From CAZKBP01 sp964551015 (GTDB lineage: Bacteria; Bacteroidota; Bacteroidia; Cytophagales; Microscillaceae), in NCBI GenBank assembly GCA_964551015.1, contig CAZKBP010000013.1, positions 1 through 64,000 of the forward strand: 64,000 bases of DNA, written 5' to 3'. Position 1 is the stretch's first letter; every line of letters starts with the position of its first letter. Of this stretch, positions 35,986 through 44,582 are shown in pieces. The notes beneath the pieces were generated by a model that was not told where the DNA came from, made no database searches, and was given only the letters and a program-made list of their open reading frames with translations. A program made the translations under genes and the position numbers.

Positions 35986-38900
35986 CTAATTGGTCTTCAG
36001 AATACGCTTGGTAGTACTACCCTGAGCCGTACGAATCACCATCAGGTACATACCAGGGGCCACTTCTGTCAAATCCCAGGGAAACACGATTTCTTTGTTT
36101 TGCTTAACGAAATGCAAATCTTTTACCTTCTTTCCACTCATTTCGTAAAGCTCCAGATGAACCGCGCCTAAATCCGTAAAATCCATAGCAATTTGAAAAA
36201 CAGCTTGGCTCGGATTAGGAAAAACACGTATGCCCTGTGCCAATCGCTCGTCCTCAATATCGTTAACAATATCGATAGAGATATTAAAAGTATCACGAGG
36301 ACTCTGAAAGCCTTCACTATCTTCGAGTGCAAACACAAATGAATCCGTATAAAAATCTCCTTCTACATTTGCTTGGTATCTTACCCTCTTGGCGCTTAGC
36401 TCTCCTTGGGTGAAGCTATCTCCTTCGTCCAGCAACAGGCCATCCAAAGTCACTTGTCCTAAATTTGGTAAGGTCTTGATGATATAGCGAATCGTCTGGT
36501 CATCATCTTCGGCGTCAGTAGCCTGGAGCAGATTTTCATCAATCAAGAAAGGAGAAGCATTGGGAAAGCTTTGTAAGCCCGTGTTCAGACTAAGCTGTGG
36601 AGCAGTATTGTCCGAAATAAGCAAACCACAAATCTCCAAAGACCAATTTAGTAATCTTCCTCCATCCAGATCGGCATTATCTTCTATGGTTAAGAGCCAA
36701 TCTCCAGAACTCGTCTCGTTGGCAAACCGATTGAGTGGCTCCAGAGGAGGATAGGCGCGTTGGTCAATGGGTGGACAGAGAATATTAGGAAAGGGGCTAC
36801 TATCATCCAAGCTCAGATCGAAATTTGCGTTGGCATTGTCATTACAAATTCGGTTAATCAGGATGACTTCAGTTCCTTGTGGGCTGGTGAGCGTAAAGGT
36901 CAGATCGCCCACATAGGTATGCTCTCCTCGGAGATTAATCACGTTGATATCGCTGATTGTCAGGTTTTTGGGAATGTAAACGGAAGAAAAAACAGTATTG
37001 GGCAAAACACTATCAATAGCCACCGGTACAGCAGTACTGATGATTGAGGCTCGGTTTTCAGGTTCTCCACAGTCTAAGGTCGTAAAACGAAAAGTGGGAG
37101 AATACTCCCCGCTACCACAAATATTACTCGCCCTGACTCTCCAAAAATAAGTAGTACTGTCCTCCAAAGGAGCCGGTAAGCGAAACGAGGAAGAGTCAAG
37201 TTCATCCACATTATACAATAAATCTATAAAAACAGAATCACGAGCGATCTGGATTTGATAGCTATCACTAATCTCTATATCTTCCCAATCCAAAAACGGT
37301 TGCAACAAAGTGGCCTGGGTATTATTGGTGGGTTCCAGAAGTTCAATCATGAGGTCATTATTGTTAATGACTTCCACGGTAATATCAATCTCCTTCGTAC
37401 CCGTACTTGCACTACTTATGAATGGTATGGTATAAATTCCACTACTCACAGAAGCTTCCCCCGTCAAGGTAAGTTCAATTTGATCGCCCGGGCTAGCCGT
37501 GTCATTGCTCAAAGTTGCATTAATGCCCGCACTCAAATCGCCCAAACTCAAAGATACCTCCCCATCAAAGCCCCGAATGGCTCCAATATCAACCAAATAA
37601 GAAATTTGTTCGCCGACACAAAGTAATTGGTTTTCAGTTTCTGTAATAACCGTGAAATCTGGCCCACTTGCGGGAGTAATTGCTAGGTTTTCATTAGATA
37701 CATCAAAGAAAATATTGTCCACAGCTTCCACTTTGATCCGTACCTGATTGGAGCTAATATCGGGAACTACTACGTATTGGAAACCATCATTGGGCGTATT
37801 TTCAGCTAGCAGAATAGGATAAGTAAAGCCTCCGTCGGTAGAAAGAAGGATATTAACCAAGCTACAATTAACTGGAAATAGATCTGTATTGGCTACCTCC
37901 CAAGTTACGGCTTGTGTACTCGCTGCCGGCCAAGTGATTCCACTCTCGTTCGGAGCAGATACCAGAAAAGGCCCCGCTTGATCTGTCACCTGAAAAGAAG
38001 TTTGGGCAAAATTAACTCCACCTTGCCCATCTCGAACCGTTAGACGAAAATTCATGGCGCGGTTAGTACTAGGTAGTGCCTCCCCAATATTTTGGGTATT
38101 GTTCAGTAAGTTATCCAAATTAGGAAAAACCCGAAAAGAATCTACTCGAGGACTGATAGAACGAAACAGAGGGCCATCACTCTCGGGATCACCAGGAGGG
38201 CCAGCCTCGCCCCGATCATATTGTTCCCAACAAAAAGTCAGTGGATCACCATCTGAATCATCACCTGTCCCCTTGAGGATAAAAGGAGTACTGATGGGAA
38301 TGGTAACTTCCATCTCTGGTATTTCTACACTGGGAAATTGATTGCCGGTATTCGTGATTTGTGGACAAGGAGTATTCTCGATAAAATTTAGAATCTGTCC
38401 ATAGCTATGGGTATGGAAATAATCATCGCTATTGCTTTGTATATTTTGGATGCCGCAAATACCCGCGTAGGCCATAATGGTGCTTCCACTGCCCGGTTCG
38501 TAGGCAGAAAATCCAATCCTTTGGCCATCCAAGCCACAACTCTGGGTCGTGCCATTAAACGTGTGGGTAGCACCGAATTGGTGCCCGATCTCGTGGGCTA
38601 CAAAATCTACATCAAAAGGATCACCCTCAGGATTGACCAAGCCACTGAAAGCCTTAGCCTTAGAGTCTGCTCTACAGACTGCTCCAATACTAGCCAGCCC
38701 ATTGCCGCCCGTAGGCGTACGGGTAAGGACGTGCCCAATATCGTAAGCATTTGATCCCAACTCGGCATCGATGGTACTCTGATTCTCCTCAATAATCAGG
38801 GAGGCGTTGCTACTCGTAAAGGGGTCAGTGCTGGGATTTTCAAAAACGATGGAGTCATTGTTGACCAGTATTAAACTCACCGAAATTTCTCGCTCGTAGA

Positions 38901-39711
38901 TCAGACTGACCCGATTCATGGTACTGATGATAGCCTGCTGCGCATCCACCACGGCGTTGCCATTAGCGGCATTACCATCATCATGAAATTGGGTATATTC
39001 ACCCGTAGCAGACACAGCCAGACGGTAGGTACGTAATTGTTCGCCAGAGCCACGAGCCGCCAACTCTCCGTCTTTATCAGTACTGGGTTTATTTTCGGAT
39101 TGACTAGTGATTGATGCTTGTTTTTCAGAGAAATTTTGCTCCAATTGACAGACGGGTGTCTCGTGCTGAGTTCGTCCCAGTGCCTGATAATTTTTTTTGA
39201 AATAGCTGATATACTCCTGCTTTTGTACAGCGACTGGATCAAGGTAGTAAGTGCCCTTCTGGGCAGAGATGACCATCGCGTGAAACCCCTTGGAAGTCCA
39301 GTCAATGGCAATGGTGGCCGAGCGATCATCCACCCCACGGCCTCGAAAAGTGTACACTGCTGGTAGAGAGACTTGCAATGAAGGACTTAATAAGTTATTG
39401 GGCCAGACCTGAAAGCTTTCCCAAGAACCATCTGGCAGAGGAAGACGGAGCACCTTGCCCTCTGAAGACTTGTTGGGCACATCTTGCACCCAATTGAGCC
39501 AAGCTTGGTGATTCATCTGCAAGCTTCGGTAAAGCTGCGCAACGTTGGCACTTTTTTCCGTGCGTGCAGGGGGAGATACATCTTGCCAAATGGGGTCTTG
39601 TGCTTGGAGCAGGGAAAAACCATTGACTACTGAGAAAACGATTATAGATAAACAGCACCTAGCCCAACCAGCAAGGTTGGCTCGGTGGTTAAGAGTATGT
39701 AACCACATCAT
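35986..39711 (-). CDS. T9SS-exported reprolysin-like metalloprotease with P-domain
   Basis: 1241 aa. Signal peptide (1 to about 37), propeptide (about 40-220), then an M12B/reprolysin-like zinc peptidase domain with HEIGHQFGATH (373-383) and Met-turn STIMAYAGIC. Ig/fibronectin-like domains follow (about 480-920). A proprotein-convertase P-domain follows (about 930-1080; YVGDLTFTLTSPQGTEV, GDWLLTIEDNA), then a cadherin-like segment. A type A T9SS sorting domain ends the protein (VFPNPSQAVFQI...APGMYLMVI). It should be secreted, activated by propeptide removal and digest proteins outside the cell. It sits between the CIS tape measure and baseplate genes but carries its own export signal, so it is not an obvious CIS cargo. 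An ATG one codon later (39708) is equivalent. Confidence 0.88.
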   Translation of the reverse strand: MMWLHTLNHRANLAGWARCCLSIIVFSVVNGFSLLQAQDPIWQDVSPPARTEKSANVAQLYRSLQMNHQAWLNWVQDVPNKSSEGKVLRLPLPDGSWESFQVWPNNLLSPSLQVSLPAVYTFRGRGVDDRSATIAIDWTSKGFHAMVISAQKGTYYLDPVAVQKQEYISYFKKNYQALGRTQHETPVCQLEQNFSEKQASITSQSENKPSTDKDGELAARGSGEQLRTYRLAVSATGEYTQFHDDGNAANGNAVVDAQQAIISTMNRVSLIYEREISVSLILVNNDSIVFENPSTDPFTSSNASLIIEENQSTIDAELGSNAYDIGHVLTRTPTGGNGLASIGAVCRADSKAKAFSGLVNPEGDPFDVDFVAHEIGHQFGATHTFNGTTQSCGLDGQRIGFSAYEPGSGSTIMAYAGICGIQNIQSNSDDYFHTHSYGQILNFIENTPCPQITNTGNQFPSVEIPEMEVTIPISTPFILKGTGDDSDGDPLTFCWEQYDRGEAGPPGDPESDGPLFRSISPRVDSFRVFPNLDNLLNNTQNIGEALPSTNRAMNFRLTVRDGQGGVNFAQTSFQVTDQAGPFLVSAPNESGITWPAASTQAVTWEVANTDLFPVNCSLVNILLSTDGGFTYPILLAENTPNDGFQYVVVPDISSNQVRIKVEAVDNIFFDVSNENLAITPASGPDFTVITETENQLLCVGEQISYLVDIGAIRGFDGEVSLSLGDLSAGINATLSNDTASPGDQIELTLTGEASVSSGIYTIPFISSASTGTKEIDITVEVINNNDLMIELLEPTNNTQATLLQPFLDWEDIEISDSYQIQIARDSVFIDLLYNVDELDSSSFRLPAPLEDSTTYFWRVRASNICGSGEYSPTFRFTTLDCGEPENRASIISTAVPVAIDSVLPNTVFSSVYIPKNLTISDINVINLRGEHTYVGDLTFTLTSPQGTEVILINRICNDNANANFDLSLDDSSPFPNILCPPIDQRAYPPLEPLNRFANETSSGDWLLTIEDNADLDGGRLLNWSLEICGLLISDNTAPQLSLNTGLQSFPNASPFLIDENLLQATDAEDDDQTIRYIIKTLPNLGQVTLDGLLLDEGDSFTQGELSAKRVRYQANVEGDFYTDSFVFALEDSEGFQSPRDTFNISIDIVNDIEDERLAQGIRVFPNPSQAVFQIAMDFTDLGAVHLELYEMSGKKVKDLHFVKQNKEIVFPWDLTEVAPGMYLMVIRTAQGSTTKRILKTN

Positions 39712-39748
39712 TTTGGCTCGATTGTTATAATAAGGTGAGTAGATAATT

Positions 39749-39756
39749 CAAATTTA
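39749..39756 (-). promoter_or_regulatory. -7 box TAAATTTG for the metalloprotease gene
   Basis: Minus-strand exact TAnnTTTG, 38 bp before the metalloprotease start, inside the 205-bp gap after the upstream CIS gene. No -33 TTTG at standard spacing. Confidence 0.4.
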
Positions 39757-39916
39757 TGCCAAACTATTTACATTTACTACATCGGAAGGGAATAGGTTGT
39801 ATCCATGTAATTTTCGAGGGCTTTTTGGGTCATATGTCGCTAGGCTAGATCAGCTTTCCTTTTGGAAGGATTGCATTAAATTACTGAATATCAAACCATT
39901 AACATTAAAATTACTT

Positions 39917-42808
39917 CTAGGAAAAACGCTCGGGCTGATGTTTTTGATACAATTGCAACAAGAATTGGATGAAATGATTACACAATCTTTCCAATCTTTC
40001 CTTATTATGTAAGCCATTTTTCTGTTTTTCTGAGGCCCAATCGTCATACAAACTTTCAAATCTTTTCATTTCCTGAATATCCAACCAGAGTGTACTCGAG
40101 TGTACATGGGCGGGTTTATTCTCGTGGATCAACTCCTCCACGACCAAGCGGAACTCAGCGTTCTGAAAACGAGCAGTCCAATCGGGTAAGACCGTCGTGA
40201 GCTGATAGGCAAAGAATTCCTCGGGAACTTGGCGGTCTTCGTCAGAATTTTGGACATAGAGTGCAAACTTTTCATCGTAAGCACGTACTTCGTCTTGGTC
40301 TGAGAGAAAGGCATAGACTCGATCCATCTTCTCGTGAATCTCCTGTACGGATTCATAAGCCCGCAGGCTGCGTAGCTCGATAGATTCCTCTTCGGCCAGA
40401 AAGCGAATCTCGAAGTCTCCATCACCTCTTCTTTCTACGGAATAATTCTCATACTGGAAAATAGTCGCTTTCAAGGCTTGAACCACTTGAAGGCGTTCCG
40501 CAAAAGTATAGCGTCGCGTAGATTTAAGAAAATTATGCCCCGTTTCGTCTCGCAGATAGAAACCAAACTTTTGATCTCGTACATCTGGCCTCAACAGAAT
40601 ATGTTCCATTTGATAAAAACCTTCACTTTGCATATTCAAATCCCTGACCAAGTGAATAAAAGCCTGTGTGCCTCGGAGGGCATTCTCGAAGCCCGTGAAT
40701 TCGGCCACGTAATAATATCTCCCTTGCTCAGGATGCTGGAAGAGCAAAAAATAGTGGCTGGAATCTGTGGTCAAACTTCCCAGTCGATAATTTTCCAAAT
40801 ACAAAGCATGTTTCAAAAATTCGGTACTGATGAGCTTTTGTCGATAGATGACGGTCTTGGACAGTAGATTTTCTGCAATAGGTTTCTCATTATTCAAATC
40901 TGAGAGGTCAGCTTCGTCTATCCAGTCCCAATGATTTTCTATTTGTGCTCTATCTAAGCCGTAGTGCTCAGGGTCGGTTGCCTTCCACCACTCGGCCAAA
41001 GCTTCGTGTGTGCCCTCTTCTCGTATTACTTTGATATCTCTGGCCTCGAAAGTCTCAAAAATAGGCTTTCTTCTAAAAATCCTGCCTTCCTCTTGATCGT
41101 AAGTGGCATTTAATCCCAGCAGAATATTGATTTTTGCTTCTAAGCCAGCAATATTGCCCTTGGCGTGGTTGGCTTCTAGATAGTTAAAAGCCTTGGCCTT
41201 ATTCTTATTAATCTCGGGAAGATTTTGTAAGAAACGAGTCTTATTCTCGACCAAAAAAGCACCAAATGCCTCTTCGTCAAAGTAGTAATTTTTCTGTGAA
41301 ATAGAATATTGCCAATAAACTTCGCCGTGGATGGCTAGCAAGAAATCGAGGAAGCGATTGCGCCGCTCCGTAAAATCATCTTGCATACGGATAAGTTGTT
41401 CTAAGCCTCTCTCATAATCTTGGGTAATTTCTGTCTCACCCAATTGTACATCTCTGATTTTCGTCTCTTTATCTCTGATATACAAAGTGTGAGCCTCAGG
41501 TACTTGGTCTAGTTTCTGAGAAAAATAGGTTTGTTTTACTTGCGCCTTGAGCGAAAAAAGGTCTTTCACGTGTGCCAGTTGGGCAAGGTAATTGGCCATC
41601 GTCTGCTCAAATACCATCAGGTATCCTTTCAACTGCTTGGCTTGTGCCTTTCGCTCGGGGGTGGCAGATTCGTTTAATCCGTATTCACTAATCCCATAAA
41701 TCAAGGGAAATTGATTTTGGATAGAATAATATTCCTCGAGATTGATTTGGCGACCACGGGAAATTTCTATCATATCTTCATTAGGACGATAAATTCGTTT
41801 GTTAGCAGACTGTAATTCATTGAGTTTTCGTCGGAAGCGTACCAAATCAACCTCATCATAATGGATATTCCCTTTATAAAAGCTGACCGTAAAATCTTTT
41901 TCGTTAGCTGGATGATTAAAAACCAACCGGGGGATTTGATGCCGCGCGATCACGAACTGATTATCATAGATTTCTTCTTCCACCTTCAAATAAAGATTTT
42001 TCACGCTAATCACCTCCGTTACCTGCATGATAATCTTGATTAGTTCGGAAATGACGACTTTTTCCAGCTTCGGCAACAGGTCTTCCTGCTTGATAAAACC
42101 GTGTTTCAAAACAGGCCCTTCGTAGATTTCCTGCAAAGGATAGCCCGCCTTCAGAAGTTCGTCTAAGGAGTAAAAATGCACTTCGGGGTTGAGGTATTCT
42201 TGGATTTGGAAAAAAATTTCTGCCAAAATATGCTCGATTTCCTCTACTTTATCCACCTCGATTTGCGCATAGACAGAAATATAAACGGGCTCGAGGAGTT
42301 GAATGGCCTCTACATCTTCACTTAGATTACGATTTTGGCAGAAAGTATGCCGCACCTCCTGCACGAGATTTTCTTTACGCTTGCTTGGTAGCCTTTCGTC
42401 TACATCTAAGAAAATATGGTAAAGACCGCCCAGCGAATTTTCGTGGCTCTGGGTGGGGGTCAGCCAGATATTTTTTAAGTCAGGAATACTATCCAGCATC
42501 AGTTTCCGATAATCTATCAAGGTGAGAGCATTGCTGGGCAAGATCAATTGCGGTAGGTGAAAAGCAGTTTCTGTCCTCTCTCGGCCAAATAACAAGTCTT
42601 GTATATCAAAATCAATCCGGTAAGACAAATCCGTGAGCGCGTAACAAAGTTGCTCAAGAATCGTAACTCCTGGGTCGTGCGCGTTGTAATCTGTCCAGAA
42701 AGCTCCGGTGAGTGCTTGAATATGGCGAATTCCTTCTGACTTGAGATACTCGAAATCCAAGCCCTTATTTTCAGGGCGGGTACCCGTGATAAATTCTGGC
42801 TGTGCCAT
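39917..42808 (-). CDS. contractile injection system baseplate J-like protein (Afp12-type)
   Basis: 963 aa. The N-terminal motif FWTDYNAHDPGVTILEQLCYALTDLSYR (about 37-64) is the wedge signature shared by J-like and Afp11/12-type baseplate proteins. The rest is long, acidic and partly helical, without other recognisable motifs. By analogy it forms part of the baseplate wedges that hold the tail fibres and trigger sheath contraction. It is encoded with the 61-aa protein upstream (40 bp gap) on the minus strand, divergent from the main CIS operon. It differs from the second J-like protein at 51126-55004 in length and sequence. Confidence 0.72.
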   Translation of the reverse strand: MAQPEFITGTRPENKGLDFEYLKSEGIRHIQALTGAFWTDYNAHDPGVTILEQLCYALTDLSYRIDFDIQDLLFGRERTETAFHLPQLILPSNALTLIDYRKLMLDSIPDLKNIWLTPTQSHENSLGGLYHIFLDVDERLPSKRKENLVQEVRHTFCQNRNLSEDVEAIQLLEPVYISVYAQIEVDKVEEIEHILAEIFFQIQEYLNPEVHFYSLDELLKAGYPLQEIYEGPVLKHGFIKQEDLLPKLEKVVISELIKIIMQVTEVISVKNLYLKVEEEIYDNQFVIARHQIPRLVFNHPANEKDFTVSFYKGNIHYDEVDLVRFRRKLNELQSANKRIYRPNEDMIEISRGRQINLEEYYSIQNQFPLIYGISEYGLNESATPERKAQAKQLKGYLMVFEQTMANYLAQLAHVKDLFSLKAQVKQTYFSQKLDQVPEAHTLYIRDKETKIRDVQLGETEITQDYERGLEQLIRMQDDFTERRNRFLDFLLAIHGEVYWQYSISQKNYYFDEEAFGAFLVENKTRFLQNLPEINKNKAKAFNYLEANHAKGNIAGLEAKINILLGLNATYDQEEGRIFRRKPIFETFEARDIKVIREEGTHEALAEWWKATDPEHYGLDRAQIENHWDWIDEADLSDLNNEKPIAENLLSKTVIYRQKLISTEFLKHALYLENYRLGSLTTDSSHYFLLFQHPEQGRYYYVAEFTGFENALRGTQAFIHLVRDLNMQSEGFYQMEHILLRPDVRDQKFGFYLRDETGHNFLKSTRRYTFAERLQVVQALKATIFQYENYSVERRGDGDFEIRFLAEEESIELRSLRAYESVQEIHEKMDRVYAFLSDQDEVRAYDEKFALYVQNSDEDRQVPEEFFAYQLTTVLPDWTARFQNAEFRLVVEELIHENKPAHVHSSTLWLDIQEMKRFESLYDDWASEKQKNGLHNKERLERLCNHFIQFLLQLYQKHQPERFS

Positions 42809-42848
42809 GCGGTGTTGGGGTTGAAAAATGGAATTTAAGAGAAATTAA

Positions 42849-43034
42849 TTAAAGCGTGTCTTTGAAGCCAAGGGGGGTATCCGTGCCTCCTTCTTTCAAT
42901 TGTTGATTAGCTTGTTCGTTGAGCTTGCCAATGAGTTCATAAACTTCTACGAAAGTCATCTGACCCAATGCCTTAAAAATAAGATTGGCTTCCTCGAGGC
43001 TCACTTCAAATACGAGATGTTTTTGTTCTGGCAT
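42849..43034 (-). CDS. 61-aa CIS-linked small protein
   Basis: 61 aa, probably helical (LEEANLIFKALGQM, VYELIGKLNEQANQQL). Its style recalls short proteins found near phage baseplate genes; this is a memory-based resemblance, not an identified family. First gene of the minus-strand unit with the J-like protein, facing the 470-bp control region. The conserved position suggests a chaperone or small assembly factor; that is inference. Confidence 0.6.
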   Translation of the reverse strand: MPEQKHLVFEVSLEEANLIFKALGQMTFVEVYELIGKLNEQANQQLKEGGTDTPLGFKDTL

Positions 43035-43504
43035 AGCATTTTATGTGATTTATATTATTATTTTCTTTCAAAAAGCTTCGTGAAAATGTCTCAACAAATT
43101 TTGTTCAAGAATTCCTTTTTTTAAGAAAACTCCCTCCCAATCGGATTAAAATTCTAGTCTAAAGTTCTTTTTTCTATCAAAATTAGGGGGAAACTCCTAG
43201 GGGTTTGCGCCTATTTACTTTCCTTAGGAAGTTTTTTAAATTGGCATGCGATCAAGATTTGTACCTATTTTCAGGTTTACAAACATATCTTAGTATTTTT
43301 TTTAGATTTTTGAAACTTTTTTATAAAATTCTACAACTTAGGGGCTGGGTAAAATTTATTTTGGTTTTATTTTTCCCTTGAACCACAAAATAGTACAAAT
43401 ATTGCTCTTGTCTATTACAAACCAGAACAATCAGGTCTAAACTAGGTGAGAAGCTTTCTCGCCCTACTAAGCAAGTATCGACCACTTATGCAGGATGAGT
43501 TTTT
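43035..43504. promoter_or_regulatory. divergent CIS control region with palindrome 43191-43206
   Basis: 470 bp without a gene between the two divergent CIS units, and the longest AT-rich non-coding stretch in the window. 43191-43206 is AAACTCCTAGGGGTTT, a 16-bp palindrome with one mismatch, a plausible operator. A near -7 box TATTTTTC occurs at 43368-43375 on the plus strand. No exact TAnnTTTG was found for either direction, so an alternative sigma factor or an activator may be needed. Confidence 0.5.
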
Positions 43505-44563
43505 ATGTTAGAACTAAGATTCAAATACAATCCTTGGATCAAGCTGGAAATTAAACATGCCTATTTCCAGCGGAAGGGGCAGGTGAATTTTCTTTTTGAG
43601 GCAGATGCGCAAACGGAGCAAATCATCCGACGGGCAGGCTTACTAACCCGTATGCAAGCCTCTGGACTTCTCCTCCTCCACGATGAGCAAAAGATAGAGG
43701 TGCTCTACCAATTTATACAAAGTGGAGAACTCAAACGCTTAGCTTTTTGGCTTTACTGCGATGATGATTATTTTTATCATTACAGCAATTTGCCCTTAGA
43801 TTCTTTCCGTAAAATTCTCTATTTCACCAACACATCTAATCCCGAAAATCCCTATCTCCATCCAGGAGAACAGGTATCTGAGACTGACCTTTATCCTGTT
43901 CAATCTCCTTTTTACCAAGTAGACTTACCTCACCCAGAAAGCACCTTCAAGCTACTTAGTGCAGACCAGAAAGAGATCATCAGCCAATCGGGTCAAGAGA
44001 GCCTTACCCATCATCTGGATCTAAACAATTGCCTACCGGGCAAATACACTCTATATATTGATGAGGAGCTTAGCGAACGCTTTCTCCTCTGGCCTGCAGA
44101 GTCCCTCAGGAAGCCCATTGCCCTACTGGAATGGCATCTCCACGAAACTCTACGCAAAGACATGCAAGCGCGTTTGGAAGCATATGAACCACTACCTACT
44201 TATGTGTATGAGATGCATTTTGGTAATCGGTCTACCTTCTGGCGTTATTTTATCGTACCAAGATACCCTAGTAATGAGAGCGCATTTAGAATAGACACGG
44301 GAGAAGCTAAGGTTTCTTTCAAGGGTCCTGAGCAAACTCGTTTGGCCAACGGGAATATGGCTTTCCTGTTCGAGTCCAAAACTACACTCTCTTTACAGGA
44401 GCTATCTACATACCAATTTCAATTGATTCATCAAAAAGATACCAAAGGAAAAGAGGTCAGCCGGATCATTAAAAAATTACCGGTGCCAGGTATTTCCTCG
44501 CTTACGCCAGAGATACAGGGTGATTCCTCCAAATTGTATTCAGATATGATCGTTTATGTTTAA
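43505..44563 (+). CDS. CIS-associated protein of unknown function
   Basis: 352 aa, first gene of the main CIS operon, 19 bp before the sheath gene. No signal peptide or membrane segment. Beta-rich with many aromatic residues (for example HFGNRSTFWRYFIVPRYP near the middle). No family is recognised with confidence. In related clusters the position before the sheath is often taken by the DUF4255 tail-cap adaptor, but DUF4255 motifs are not visible here. A cap, completion or assembly role is inference from position only. Confidence 0.6.
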   Translation: MLELRFKYNPWIKLEIKHAYFQRKGQVNFLFEADAQTEQIIRRAGLLTRMQASGLLLLHDEQKIEVLYQFIQSGELKRLAFWLYCDDDYFYHYSNLPLDSFRKILYFTNTSNPENPYLHPGEQVSETDLYPVQSPFYQVDLPHPESTFKLLSADQKEIISQSGQESLTHHLDLNNCLPGKYTLYIDEELSERFLLWPAESLRKPIALLEWHLHETLRKDMQARLEAYEPLPTYVYEMHFGNRSTFWRYFIVPRYPSNESAFRIDTGEAKVSFKGPEQTRLANGNMAFLFESKTTLSLQELSTYQFQLIHQKDTKGKEVSRIIKKLPVPGISSLTPEIQGDSSKLYSDMIVYV

Positions 44564-44582
44564 GTTTTAACAAATCTTTATT

